Source: an uncultured Bacteroides sp. | GTDB lineage: Bacteria > Bacteroidota > Bacteroidia > Bacteroidales > Bacteroidaceae | Direction: 5' to 3' | DNA length: 5,504 bases | Assembly: GCA_900544075.1 (NCBI GenBank) | Contig: UQTJ01000082.1 | Location: forward strand, 1 to 5,504 | In this document: in pieces, positions 1-5,325 of the stretch | How the letters are laid out: each line of letters opens with the position of its first letter | How positions within the stretch are numbered: the stretch's first letter is position 1 | The notes under the pieces: generated by a model | Databases searched by the model: none | The model's input: the letters and a program-made list of their open reading frames with translations, nothing else | Told to the model about the DNA's origin: nothing | Made by a program: the position numbers and the translations under genes

Positions 1-67
1 GACTGCGCATTTTTTCATATTCTGTTTTCATAGGCTTTAATACTAAAATTACCAGATTCAAAGGTAG

Positions 68-265
68 AGGGATTTTTGTTTATTTGCAATGAGATTTGAC
101 AGGCATCAAAAATACATTAAATTTGTAAGTGAAAAACATAGAAAGCACTCACTAGTACAAAATGCACACCCAGGAGACACCATACACCTCATTTGTAAAG
201 TTTCAGACAATGGAGTGCCTTCACTAACCAGATACAAGCGGATAATTATAAGAGTAGATTATTGA
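68..265 (+). pseudogene. C-terminal remnant of a DUF1593 / Sde0182-type (nucleoside-hydrolase-like) protein
   Basis: The open frame after the stop at 65-67 ends at the TGA at 263-265; the first ATG is at 89. Its last ~30 residues contain HPGDTIHLICKVSDNG followed by VPSLTRYKRIIIRV. I recognise this as the Ig-like tail that closes DUF1593/Sde0182 proteins (secreted, putatively carbohydrate-related), where a 'GQTIHIILEVTDNGTPxLTRYxRV' pattern is usual. The full proteins are several hundred residues long; only ~58-65 residues are open here, and the residues before the tail look out of register with the family. None of the three forward frames upstream (1-90) shows recognisable family sequence. 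I therefore call a degraded 3' fragment, not a working gene. It could also be a small free-standing protein, but the tail-only match makes that unlikely. Confidence 0.55.
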
Positions 266-280
266 ATCCTAGCCTAGGAT
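266..280. repeat. 15-bp palindrome ATCCTAG-c-CTAGGAT
   Basis: Seven-base perfect arms (266-272 and 274-280) sit around a single central C, one base after the stop of the DUF1593 remnant. The size and symmetry fit a dimeric protein binding site better than a terminator, because the loop is too small for an RNA hairpin. It lies between the ends of two convergent reading frames. Function unknown. Confidence 0.5.
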
Positions 281-284
281 ATAT

Positions 285-305
285 GTTATGTATCAAAAAC
301 ATAAC
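285..305 (-). terminator. Inverted repeat just downstream of the Fic gene; weak terminator candidate
   Basis: GTTATGT (285-291) and ACATAAC (299-305) are perfect 7-base arms with a 7-base loop. On the minus strand this lies 8 bp past the Fic stop codon (314-316). The stem is AT-rich and has no clean U-run after it, so it is at best a weak terminator or a processing hairpin. ATAT sequence on both sides allows a few more pairs across a two-base bulge. Confidence 0.35.
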
Positions 306-313
306 ACATATAG

Positions 314-1123
314 CTAAAACATAAAATTAAAAATCTTCTTTTGAGAAGTCTTAAAGCGTTCAATCTCCAAAGAGAGGGATTTCTTTAACTGACCAGCCAT
401 AAAATCTAAGAAAGGCTGATTAGTTTCTTCTTCTTGCGATCGCCATAAGGCAGAAATGTATTCTTCTCTGTCTTCTTTAAATATTTTAGTCGGAAAGAGG
501 TTGTAACAGAACTGAATGTAATTCATCAGCAGTCGGGCTGTTCTTCCGTTACCATCTACCCACGGATGAATGGTCACCAGATTAAGATGAGCATTGAAAC
601 TTAATTCGTATTGTTCCCGAAATGTTCTTACATCCTTCTGCTTTTCCTGCAATACAACGCAAAGTTCCTCAACTTTGGCAGGAACTTTCTGATAATTCAT
701 ATAAGAACGGCCACCAATACCAGCTGTAACACCACACAAGCGGAACTCTCCCTTGGATGAATCAAAAGAACCACCCATCACATTATAGATACTGCCTGTC
801 GTACGCATCAACATGGCATTCAATCTCTGTAAGAACACCGGTGTGACTGGTTCTTTTCGTTTGGCTTCCTCTTTAGCAAAGTCGTATGCCTTCTTTAAGT
901 CTTCATTCATCAAATGATACACCAAAGGTTTCCCTTTAGCGGTCAAGCCTTCATCGAAAAGCATTTGTGCCTCCACTTCGGTAAGTGTTGAGCCCTCAAT
1001 TGCAGTAGAATGGGTAATAAGAGAATAGAGGTAGTACTTCTCATAGTCCACCGCTTCACTAATACCAAGTTGCTGAAATTGTTGGTACAACTGTTCAATC
1101 TCCTGCCAAACACCTTGTTCCAT
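314..1123 (-). CDS. Class II Fic-family AMP-transferase (AMPylase)
   Basis: A 269-residue protein of the Fic family, cytoplasmic enzymes that usually transfer AMP from ATP to a hydroxyl side chain of a target protein. The full catalytic motif HPWVDGNGRTAR is at residues 186-197: base H186, Mg-binding D190, phosphate-binding G191-N192-G193, then R194 and R197. An inhibitory motif of the (S/T)xxxE(G/N) type, S39-T-A-I-E43-G44, lies in the N-terminal helix. That placement makes it a class II, self-inhibited Fic protein in which E43 would block productive ATP binding, so no separate antitoxin is expected. The length fits a single Fic domain plus N-terminal helices; there is no obvious C-terminal winged-helix domain. 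It reads opposite to its neighbours and has its own promoter. The gene looks intact. Its target cannot be told from sequence, and a role in phage defence or as a housekeeping regulator is open. Confidence 0.93.
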   Translation of the reverse strand: MEQGVWQEIEQLYQQFQQLGISEAVDYEKYYLYSLITHSTAIEGSTLTEVEAQMLFDEGLTAKGKPLVYHLMNEDLKKAYDFAKEEAKRKEPVTPVFLQRLNAMLMRTTGSIYNVMGGSFDSSKGEFRLCGVTAGIGGRSYMNYQKVPAKVEELCVVLQEKQKDVRTFREQYELSFNAHLNLVTIHPWVDGNGRTARLLMNYIQFCYNLFPTKIFKEDREEYISALWRSQEEETNQPFLDFMAGQLKKSLSLEIERFKTSQKKIFNFMF

Positions 1124-1155
1124 TGTTTTTTATTTAATAGGCTTTATTCTTTTTT

Positions 1156-1187
1156 CAAAGGTAATGTTTTTGTATTGCTCAGCCAAA
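1156..1187 (-). promoter_or_regulatory. Bacteroidetes-type promoter for the Fic gene
   Basis: On the minus strand, TTTG (1187-1184) and TACCTTTG (1163-1156) match the Bacteroides -33 (TTTG) and -7 (TAnnTTTG) elements with a 20-nt gap, the expected spacing. Transcription would start near 1149, giving a 5' leader of roughly 25 nt before the ATG at 1123-1121. The stretch before the ATG is A/T-rich with no Shine-Dalgarno, as is usual in this phylum. Confidence 0.7.
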
Positions 1188-1221
1188 GGAAACAATGATT
1201 TACTGCCACAATTTTACATAG

Positions 1222-1697
1222 AATGACCTCTATTTTTCAGACGTGCGTAAATTCGGTGAAGAATGTCAAAGACACAGTGAAATCACACCGCCGCAAATCT
1301 TCTTGCACAAAAACGAAAAACACAGGCTGGGCGGGTCATCCGGAAACGGAAAACTGAAAGAGCTGGAACATGCCAACAAGAAACTGCAAGACAAGGTTTC
1401 AAAACGGAGTTCTGTGCCATGCTGGGATTCTCTAAAGAAATAACTGAAATTCTTTTGCCCAAAAAAGAAGCCCTGAAATGCAGCGGTAAAATCTATTCCG
1501 AGCAACACAGACGGAACTTTGATGTCAAGGATGACATTTTAATGATAGAAAACGACCCTGACGATGAAAGCAGGCTGAACCTGACAATAAACAGGAAACC
1601 GATTGCCGACTGGTTCAGGGAACAATGGCACAGGCTCAGATATGGAACAAGAGTGCCGCAACAGGAAGAAAAGAAAAGTAGAGGAATTAAGATGTAA
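1222..1697 (+). pseudogene. C-terminal remnant of a Bacteroidales mobilization relaxase (MobB-like), frameshifted
   Basis: Two overlapping frames join into one recognisable tail. The first (1222 to about 1405) gives a charged coiled-coil-like stretch (GKLKELEHANKKLQDKVSK). The second (from about 1407 to the stop at 1695-1697) continues with MLGFSKEITEILLPKKEA, then GKIYSEQHRRNFDV, IADWFREQWHRLRYG and a basic end. I recognise this as the C-terminus of Bacteroides relaxases that nick oriT of mobilizable plasmids and transposons. The shift is near 1405-1410 (net -1). Upstream the frame is closed by a stop at 1219-1221, and the catalytic N-terminal relaxase domain (Tyr, HUH) is absent. It therefore cannot work as a relaxase and is a scar of a lost mobilizable element. 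A short GTG-start ORF (1243) or an ATG at 1419 could be annotated in error as separate genes. Confidence 0.7.
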
Positions 1698-1743
1698 CTT
1701 GATAGTTTGCGACTCTATATTCCCGATTATCAATTAAATTGTG

Positions 1744-1751
1744 TATCTTTG
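1744..1751 (+). promoter_or_regulatory. Bacteroidetes -7 box (TATCTTTG) upstream of the structured leader/operon
   Basis: TATCTTTG matches the Bacteroides -7 consensus TAnnTTTG exactly, within AT-rich DNA after the relaxase remnant. There is no good TTTG at the expected -33 place (about 1719-1723 reads ATTCC), so the promoter is supported by one element only. The predicted start, about 1757, falls on the first base of a hairpin, which is what a promoter for a structured RNA or leader would look like. Confidence 0.55.
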
Positions 1752-1781
1752 CCAATGGATTGAGGAAACTCTTTCCAAGAC

Positions 1782-1859
1782 ATGTTAGAATTAGAAGAAG
1801 CGTTATGCTGGTCGTGGTATCGGAAACCTGGGAAATTTCTTAAGACATACAAACGATGA
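1782..1859 (+). CDS. Possible 25-residue leader peptide inside the structured RNA
   Basis: An ATG at 1782 opens 25 codons ending with TGA at 1857-1859. The product begins MLELEEALCWSWYRK and ends in a basic tail KFLKTYKR. It starts shortly after the 5' hairpin, and ribosomes reading it would cover the left arms of the long stem (1820-1854), stopping just past the CATACAAAC arm. That arrangement is what a translation-coupled attenuator would need. There is no Shine-Dalgarno and no homologue I know, so chance is a real alternative. Confidence 0.2.
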   Translation: MLELEEALCWSWYRKPGKFLKTYKR

Positions 1860-1941
1860 TGGCATAGTGGTTCTCACGCTATAGCGTGGGCTGCTATTGT
1901 TATATCTGTTTGTATGGGTTTTCCTAGGACCTCCGACACAG

Positions 1942-1980
1942 GTGAACGATTTGTAGTTCACGCTTCGTGTTTTTACAAAT
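1942..1980 (+). promoter_or_regulatory. Mutually exclusive hairpins ahead of the operon; attenuator candidate
   Basis: GTGAAC (1942-1947) can pair with GTTCAC (1956-1961). Alternatively ATTTGTA (1949-1955) pairs with TACAAAT (1974-1980) around an inner hairpin CACG (1959-1962)/CGTG (1966-1969), followed by T's at 1970-1974. The two folds share bases and cannot coexist. This is the layout of a transcription attenuator or switch, placed 37 nt before the first operon gene. The inner stem is short, so termination strength is uncertain. Confidence 0.35.
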
Positions 1981-2016
1981 TTCTTTATGAACTAAAACTT
2001 TGTAAACTGGATATAA

Positions 2017-3033
2017 ATGGAAACAATAGAACTCGATTATCCTACTCATCACTTGACACTTTATGAAATCCCGAATGGATTTATAAAGGCTAAAAATATT
2101 GTGAAGGGTGCTATATATGAGGAAATGAAAGATATTGCTATTGATAAATGTATTCACACTAAGACAAATAGTTTTGTAGAATTTGAGCGTGTATTACTCA
2201 ATAATTTCATCAAATCAATGGTCGGGTTCAACAATACCTCTGATAACATTCACTTTCGGAACGTTCCCATGTATTGCTTCTCCGATGAAGCAGAATATCA
2301 ATTGTTTTGTATCTTAAATAATGTAGTCTATGAAAAGAATGCATGGTTTAATACAATTTATATGAAAACATCTTTCATGACAAGTATCGGATACTTCAAA
2401 GATGCAAGTACGATGTTAGTAAAGACTTTATATCCAGACTACTACCAGCCACCCAAAAACTTGTTTGAAGAATGGATTGAAAAGAGACATCGTGATATGC
2501 AGCTATACAAATGTGACATGAGCAAGATTGAAGAATTTCTGAAAGCAAACGACATTCAATGTTTGTATCATTTCACAAATAGAAAAAATATTAACTCTAT
2601 CAAACAACAAGGTATTTGCTCAATTGATAGATTGAATCAGTTGGGTATTCAGGCCTACTATAGTTCAACTCTTATATCGCGAAAGATAGACAAACACAAA
2701 CAGACATCCAACTATGTTCATTTAGGATATGAGAAACAGCATCCCATGTTGTTTGCTGCTCTGGCTGAAGGTAGATTATACGAATATGCCATACTAATGG
2801 TCTCCACCGATGTACTACTGCTAAAATCGACTATATTTACAAACATCAATGCCGCAAGTTCAAATGCGATATTTAGTACGGACATTAATTTTTTTCTAAA
2901 TCTTCCATTTAATACTTTTCACAACAAATCGTATCTTCATCTCACACCAGAGGAAAAAAAATCCTATCAAGCAGAAGTACTTGTTGAACAGCAGATAAAA
3001 ACTAATAACATTTTAAATATTAACGAAATATGA
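2017..3033 (+). CDS. DarT-like (DUF4433) ADP-ribosyltransferase with a novel N-terminal domain
   Basis: A 338-residue protein. Residues ~178-326 match the DarT/DUF4433 pattern in order: CLYHFTNRKNINSIKQQGI (182-200, NAD-binding start), SRKI (221-224, likely NAD-contacting Arg), HPMLFAAL (242-249, family 'SPMLY'), IFTNINAASSNA (273-284, family 'VFTDxNAA') and SYQAEVLVEQQI (316-327, with E320 the likely catalytic Glu). DarT enzymes use NAD+ to ADP-ribosylate thymine/guanine bases in single-stranded DNA, blocking replication; they serve as toxins and phage defence. Typical DarT is ~210 residues, so the first ~175 residues are an extra domain that I do not recognise; it could sense a trigger or hold the toxin off. 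The stop overlaps the next start (ATGA, 3030-3033), so the two are translationally coupled. No macro-domain DarG is nearby. The start at 2017 is preceded only by an AT-rich leader. Whether it is active is inferred from motif retention. Confidence 0.75.
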   Translation: METIELDYPTHHLTLYEIPNGFIKAKNIVKGAIYEEMKDIAIDKCIHTKTNSFVEFERVLLNNFIKSMVGFNNTSDNIHFRNVPMYCFSDEAEYQLFCILNNVVYEKNAWFNTIYMKTSFMTSIGYFKDASTMLVKTLYPDYYQPPKNLFEEWIEKRHRDMQLYKCDMSKIEEFLKANDIQCLYHFTNRKNINSIKQQGICSIDRLNQLGIQAYYSSTLISRKIDKHKQTSNYVHLGYEKQHPMLFAALAEGRLYEYAILMVSTDVLLLKSTIFTNINAASSNAIFSTDINFFLNLPFNTFHNKSYLHLTPEEKKSYQAEVLVEQQIKTNNILNINEI

Positions 3034-3398
3034 GTGATTTACTAGTAAAACCAGGGCAATGGAATTCTTTTTCTTCCTCAGCCGTCGAATCTTTCCTTGC
3101 AGCTATGAGCATATTATTAGGGCTTACCCCTAAGAGGAAAGCTTTTATAGAACAAATACATCAAGATATTCACGGGCATTATAAGCCAGACGAATATTAT
3201 ATCCAAAGCCTACAGAACTTAGGACGATGGCCTCTCAGTATGCAATTACAATATGTAATGAAAGAATGTAATGATATCCAAAAGAAACAACTCAAAATCT
3301 GGTATAAAGAACTACTTGCTATGGAGCCCATGGAGGAAATAAACCCTATGCTTCAATTAATGCTTCCTTCCATTTCAAACACTATAAATGACTTTTAA
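3030..3398 (+). CDS. Small helical hypothetical protein, operon gene 2 (TerB-like fold possible)
   Basis: A 122-residue protein that I do not recognise. It looks all-helical: an amphipathic stretch AVESFLAAMSILLGLTPKRK (18-37), then IEQIHQDI, LSMQLQYVMKEC (69-80) and QLKIWYKELLAME (87-99). No signal peptide, membrane segment, cysteine cluster or catalytic motif is visible, so it is probably cytoplasmic. The pattern of helices recalls TerB-type bundles, as in operon gene 4, but without a clear signature this is only a suggestion. Its ATG overlaps the stop of the DarT-like gene by four bases, so the two are likely made in matched amounts. The obvious inference is an immunity, adaptor or targeting partner of the toxin; it has no macro domain, so it is not a DarG. 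Confidence 0.8.
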   Translation: MSDLLVKPGQWNSFSSSAVESFLAAMSILLGLTPKRKAFIEQIHQDIHGHYKPDEYYIQSLQNLGRWPLSMQLQYVMKECNDIQKKQLKIWYKELLAMEPMEEINPMLQLMLPSISNTINDF

Positions 3399-3399
3399 T

Positions 3400-3828
3400 A
3401 TGACTAAAAAAGAATTTGAACAAAAATGTGCTTTACTGGCCAATCAGCCAGAAGCACGCTGGTTTGACCTCCGTTTTAAAGCGTTCGTCACCATGATTAA
3501 CAATGCAGGATTTGACATGCTCGACCTACATTATATCTTCCCAACCGCCCAATTGCAAAATCTCGCAGGATGTATATTCAAAATAGAAGACACATATTAT
3601 TTCCTAATAATGATGAAGCAAGGCAATGTTTATGAGTTTTTCAATGTAGAAACGATTGAGTTTGGAACTCTCAATCATACACTCGCATCTAGTATCATAT
3701 TGAGTTCCGATGATAGTCCAAACCGTTTAACCGTCATTCCTCTCTTAATGCATTCAAATGGCTTCAATACCCGTTCTGCACTCAAAGAACGTATCGATAA
3801 TCTATTTATCCGTGCAAAAGGAATATAA
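3400..3828 (+). CDS. Hypothetical alpha/beta protein, operon gene 3
   Basis: Product of unknown family, ~142 residues from the ATG at 3400 (MTKKEFEQK...). An ATG at 3388 would add four residues (MTFN) and overlap the previous gene by 11 nt; I prefer 3400 because it follows the upstream stop (3396-3398) by one base and gives a natural start. After an N-terminal helical part (with RWFDLRFKAFVTMINNAGFD) come strand-like stretches, CIFKIEDTYYFLIMMKQ, VYEFFNVETIEFG and ASSIILS, then a short helix with basic residues at the end. This suggests a small mixed fold such as a ligand- or peptide-binding module. There are no membrane segments and no recognisable active site. The tight spacing puts it in the same transcript as the DarT-like gene. 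Confidence 0.8.
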   Translation: MTKKEFEQKCALLANQPEARWFDLRFKAFVTMINNAGFDMLDLHYIFPTAQLQNLAGCIFKIEDTYYFLIMMKQGNVYEFFNVETIEFGTLNHTLASSIILSSDDSPNRLTVIPLLMHSNGFNTRSALKERIDNLFIRAKGI

Positions 3829-3839
3829 TCAAAACATTT

Positions 3840-4220
3840 ATGAATCTTACATCTTCAAAACAGAAACAAGCTGTCTACCATCTCATCACATATGTGATGA
3901 TGAGCAGTGGAAGAATAACATCCAATAAAGGAAACTATTGGAAAAAAGTAGCGTCATTCATCAACATAAATGATATTGATAAATCATCCGCTATGTCGGC
4001 AGACATAAATAGCTCTCTTGCAATTATCAAAGAGTTGTCTGAAGATAACAGAGCAAGGGTATTTGCTATGGTAATAAACATGGCATTTGCAGATGGTACT
4101 GTACAAGAAAATATAGCTGAACTATTAAAAAAAATAGCTTTTGCTTTGCAAATTCCACCTATATTGGAAAAGTTAGGTCCTGATAAGTATAAACTTATCG
4201 AAAAGCAGTACGCCTTATAA
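3840..4220 (+). CDS. TerB-like small helical protein, operon gene 4
   Basis: A 126-residue, probably cytoplasmic helical protein. The C-terminal half has the look of a TerB (tellurite-resistance-type) helical bundle: NMAFADGTVQENIAELLKKI (80-99) followed by FALQIP, where 'A-ADG-v...E...l..ia..l.i' is the usual TerB helix pair. The N-terminal part (AVYHLITYVMMSSGRIT, 11-27) would be the first helices. TerB-like domains often sit in stress and phage-defence operons, sometimes fused or adjacent to effector enzymes, but they give no fixed biochemical role. It begins 11 nt after gene 3 and is the last gene before a strong stem-loop, so it closes the operon. The alternative is an unrelated helical adaptor; no catalytic residues are seen. 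Confidence 0.8.
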   Translation: MNLTSSKQKQAVYHLITYVMMSSGRITSNKGNYWKKVASFININDIDKSSAMSADINSSLAIIKELSEDNRARVFAMVINMAFADGTVQENIAELLKKIAFALQIPPILEKLGPDKYKLIEKQYAL

Positions 4221-4290
4221 TTTAGAATGAGAATAATAAATTTTTTCATATTTTGATAGTTCTATTTACAGAAAAGTTGAAAGCATAAGT

Positions 4291-4351
4291 AAAAGCCCCT
4301 TATTGAGGTCTTGACTATAAAAGTAAAGAAAGGCTAAGATAAGGGGCTTTT
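4291..4351. terminator. Strong stem-loop ending the DarT-like operon
   Basis: AAAAGCCCCTTAT (4291-4303) and ATAAGGGGCTTTT (4339-4351) are perfect 13-base arms. The right arm ends in a T-run and the left begins with an A-run, so it can act in either direction. The 35-nt loop is much longer than in a textbook intrinsic terminator. It lies 70 nt after the last operon gene and 38 nt before the next gene, separating the two units. Confidence 0.75.
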
Positions 4352-4389
4352 TGAATGTTATACAGATGAACTAATTAACTAATAACAAT

Positions 4390-5193
4390 ATGCAACGTTT
4401 AATAATTTTTATACTATTTGCTCTCTCTGTTGGTACCAGTTATGCCGACTACGCAAGCAGAGGAAAACCATGGGATGATCCCAATTATCACGAAAGTCCC
4501 CTCACACCCATTTTTATGATAATTGGAGTTATTGTATTAATAATAATTGGTGGCGTTTGGCTAGTATATAAAATACAAGAAAACAAAGATGTAATATTAG
4601 ATGCTATTGGAAAAATTTTTGTTGCAGGCTTGATATTGGTAGGTATAATGTTGGTTGGTAAATGTGGTGAAGAATTCCACGATTCAAAATTTTCCAATGA
4701 AAGTCACTCGACTACGATACCTAATACTCCAACACCTCCAAAAAACAATCAATCACAACCTCAAGTCCAACCTATACAGCCCCAATACACTCCAACATTA
4801 AAATATCGCACGGTTGAATATTACGAAGATTGCTTTTATTGTAACGGATGTGGTAAAGTTGTATGCTCAAAATGTAGAGGAACAGGTTGGATAGAAAAGA
4901 CCTGCACCCACTGTAATGGTATGGGAAACTTCGGACAGTCTAAGTGCTTTGATTGTCAAGGGAATGGCTATACGGAAGATTTGATTTTTGGAACAGGAAA
5001 AAGACGATGCTTTAATTGTAATGGAACAGGATATACAACTAAAACTTGCACTTTTTGTTCAGGTTCAGGAAAAACTTCAGATTTTTGTGACTGGGACGCA
5101 TGTGTAAACCACAAAACCCATTATATCACATGCTCACATTGTAATGGTTATGGAAAAATTAGGCGTACTCGACAAGAGAGTTATTATGAATAG
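4390..5193 (+). CDS. Membrane protein with seven DnaJ-type CxxCxGxG zinc motifs and no J domain
   Basis: A 267-residue protein. Residues 1-19 look like a signal peptide or first membrane helix (LIIFILFALSVGTSYA, possible cut before D20). Two more hydrophobic helices follow at ~41-60 and ~77-90, then a Pro/Gln/Thr-rich linker (~108-136). The C-terminal half carries CxxCxGxG motifs starting at C148, C159, C172, C186, C207, C220 and C248, plus an irregular C233/C238 pair. Each pair of such motifs in DnaJ binds one zinc, and DnaJ has four motifs; here there are seven or eight. No J domain (HPD) is present, so it is not a DnaJ co-chaperone. By analogy it may bind zinc and unfolded or partner proteins at the membrane. 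The Lys-bearing loop 61-75 suggests that loop is cytoplasmic, which would put the zinc domain outside; topology is uncertain. It stands alone, beyond the upstream stem-loop. Confidence 0.8.
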   Translation: MQRLIIFILFALSVGTSYADYASRGKPWDDPNYHESPLTPIFMIIGVIVLIIIGGVWLVYKIQENKDVILDAIGKIFVAGLILVGIMLVGKCGEEFHDSKFSNESHSTTIPNTPTPPKNNQSQPQVQPIQPQYTPTLKYRTVEYYEDCFYCNGCGKVVCSKCRGTGWIEKTCTHCNGMGNFGQSKCFDCQGNGYTEDLIFGTGKRRCFNCNGTGYTTKTCTFCSGSGKTSDFCDWDACVNHKTHYITCSHCNGYGKIRRTRQESYYE

Positions 5194-5293
5194 TAGCATG
5201 AAATAAGTATCTTTACATTATTTACTGAATCTCCCTAAATAGCCGCTAGAGTAAGCAATAAATCCCACTGCTTTTTGCGTTGCCCAAGCTATA

Positions 5294-5312
5294 TGGGAAC
5301 AAATTGGGAACA
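5294..5312. repeat. Direct repeat of TGGGAACA, 11 bp apart
   Basis: TGGGAACA occurs at 5294-5301 and 5305-5312. The 11-bp period puts both copies on the same face of the helix, as expected for tandem protein binding sites. It lies in the gene-free right part, close to several inverted repeats. No protein can be assigned. Confidence 0.5.
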
Positions 5313-5325
5313 TAAACATAAAAAG

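Larger units (their letters stand above)
1757..1982 (+). ncRNA. Candidate structured ncRNA or long 5' leader of the DarT-like operon
   Basis: This gene-free stretch holds nested base pairing. (a) GGATTGAG (1757-1764) pairs with CTCTTTCC (1769-1776), two mismatches, GAAA tetraloop. (b) A long stem: TCGGA (1820-1824) with TCCGA (1932-1936); CCTGGGAAA (1827-1835) with TTTCCTAGG (1920-1928), one G-U; CATACAAAC (1846-1854) with GTTTGTATG (1908-1916); then a weaker helix 1855-1867/1894-1906. (c) Inside it, CTCACGC (1873-1879) pairs with GCGTGGG (1884-1890) around a TATA loop. (d) Two alternative 3' hairpins at 1942-1980. This much consistent pairing downstream of a promoter box argues for a functional RNA. 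The long msd-like hairpin recalls retron RNAs, but no reverse transcriptase is in the window. I do not recognise it as a named RNA family. It may be a leader controlling the operon or a separate RNA partner. Confidence 0.5.

Noticed and set aside
1010..1198. 62-codon plus-strand ORF over the 5' part of the Fic gene
   Set aside because: It lies antisense to well-supported coding sequence and its promoter; no family resemblance.
1266..1508. 80-codon minus-strand ORF over the relaxase remnant
   Set aside because: Phe/Ser/Cys-rich antisense shadow; the plus strand carries the recognisable relaxase tail.
1539..1733. 64-codon minus-strand ORF at the end of the relaxase remnant
   Set aside because: Antisense shadow with no recognisable features.
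1757..1982. Retron msr-msd
   Set aside because: The hairpin shape is suggestive, but no reverse transcriptase is encoded in the window, so a retron cannot be claimed.
1924..2157. 77-codon minus-strand ORF across the leader and toxin start
   Set aside because: It overlaps the structured RNA and the N-terminal coding region of the DarT-like gene; composition typical of antisense AT-rich DNA.
2017..4220. Canonical darTG pair
   Set aside because: None of the downstream proteins shows macro-domain motifs (no GDI or xNAAN-type ADP-ribose loop), and the DarT protein is longer than usual.
5218..5313. 31-codon minus-strand ORF after the zinc-motif gene
   Set aside because: Short, no start signal, no family resemblance.
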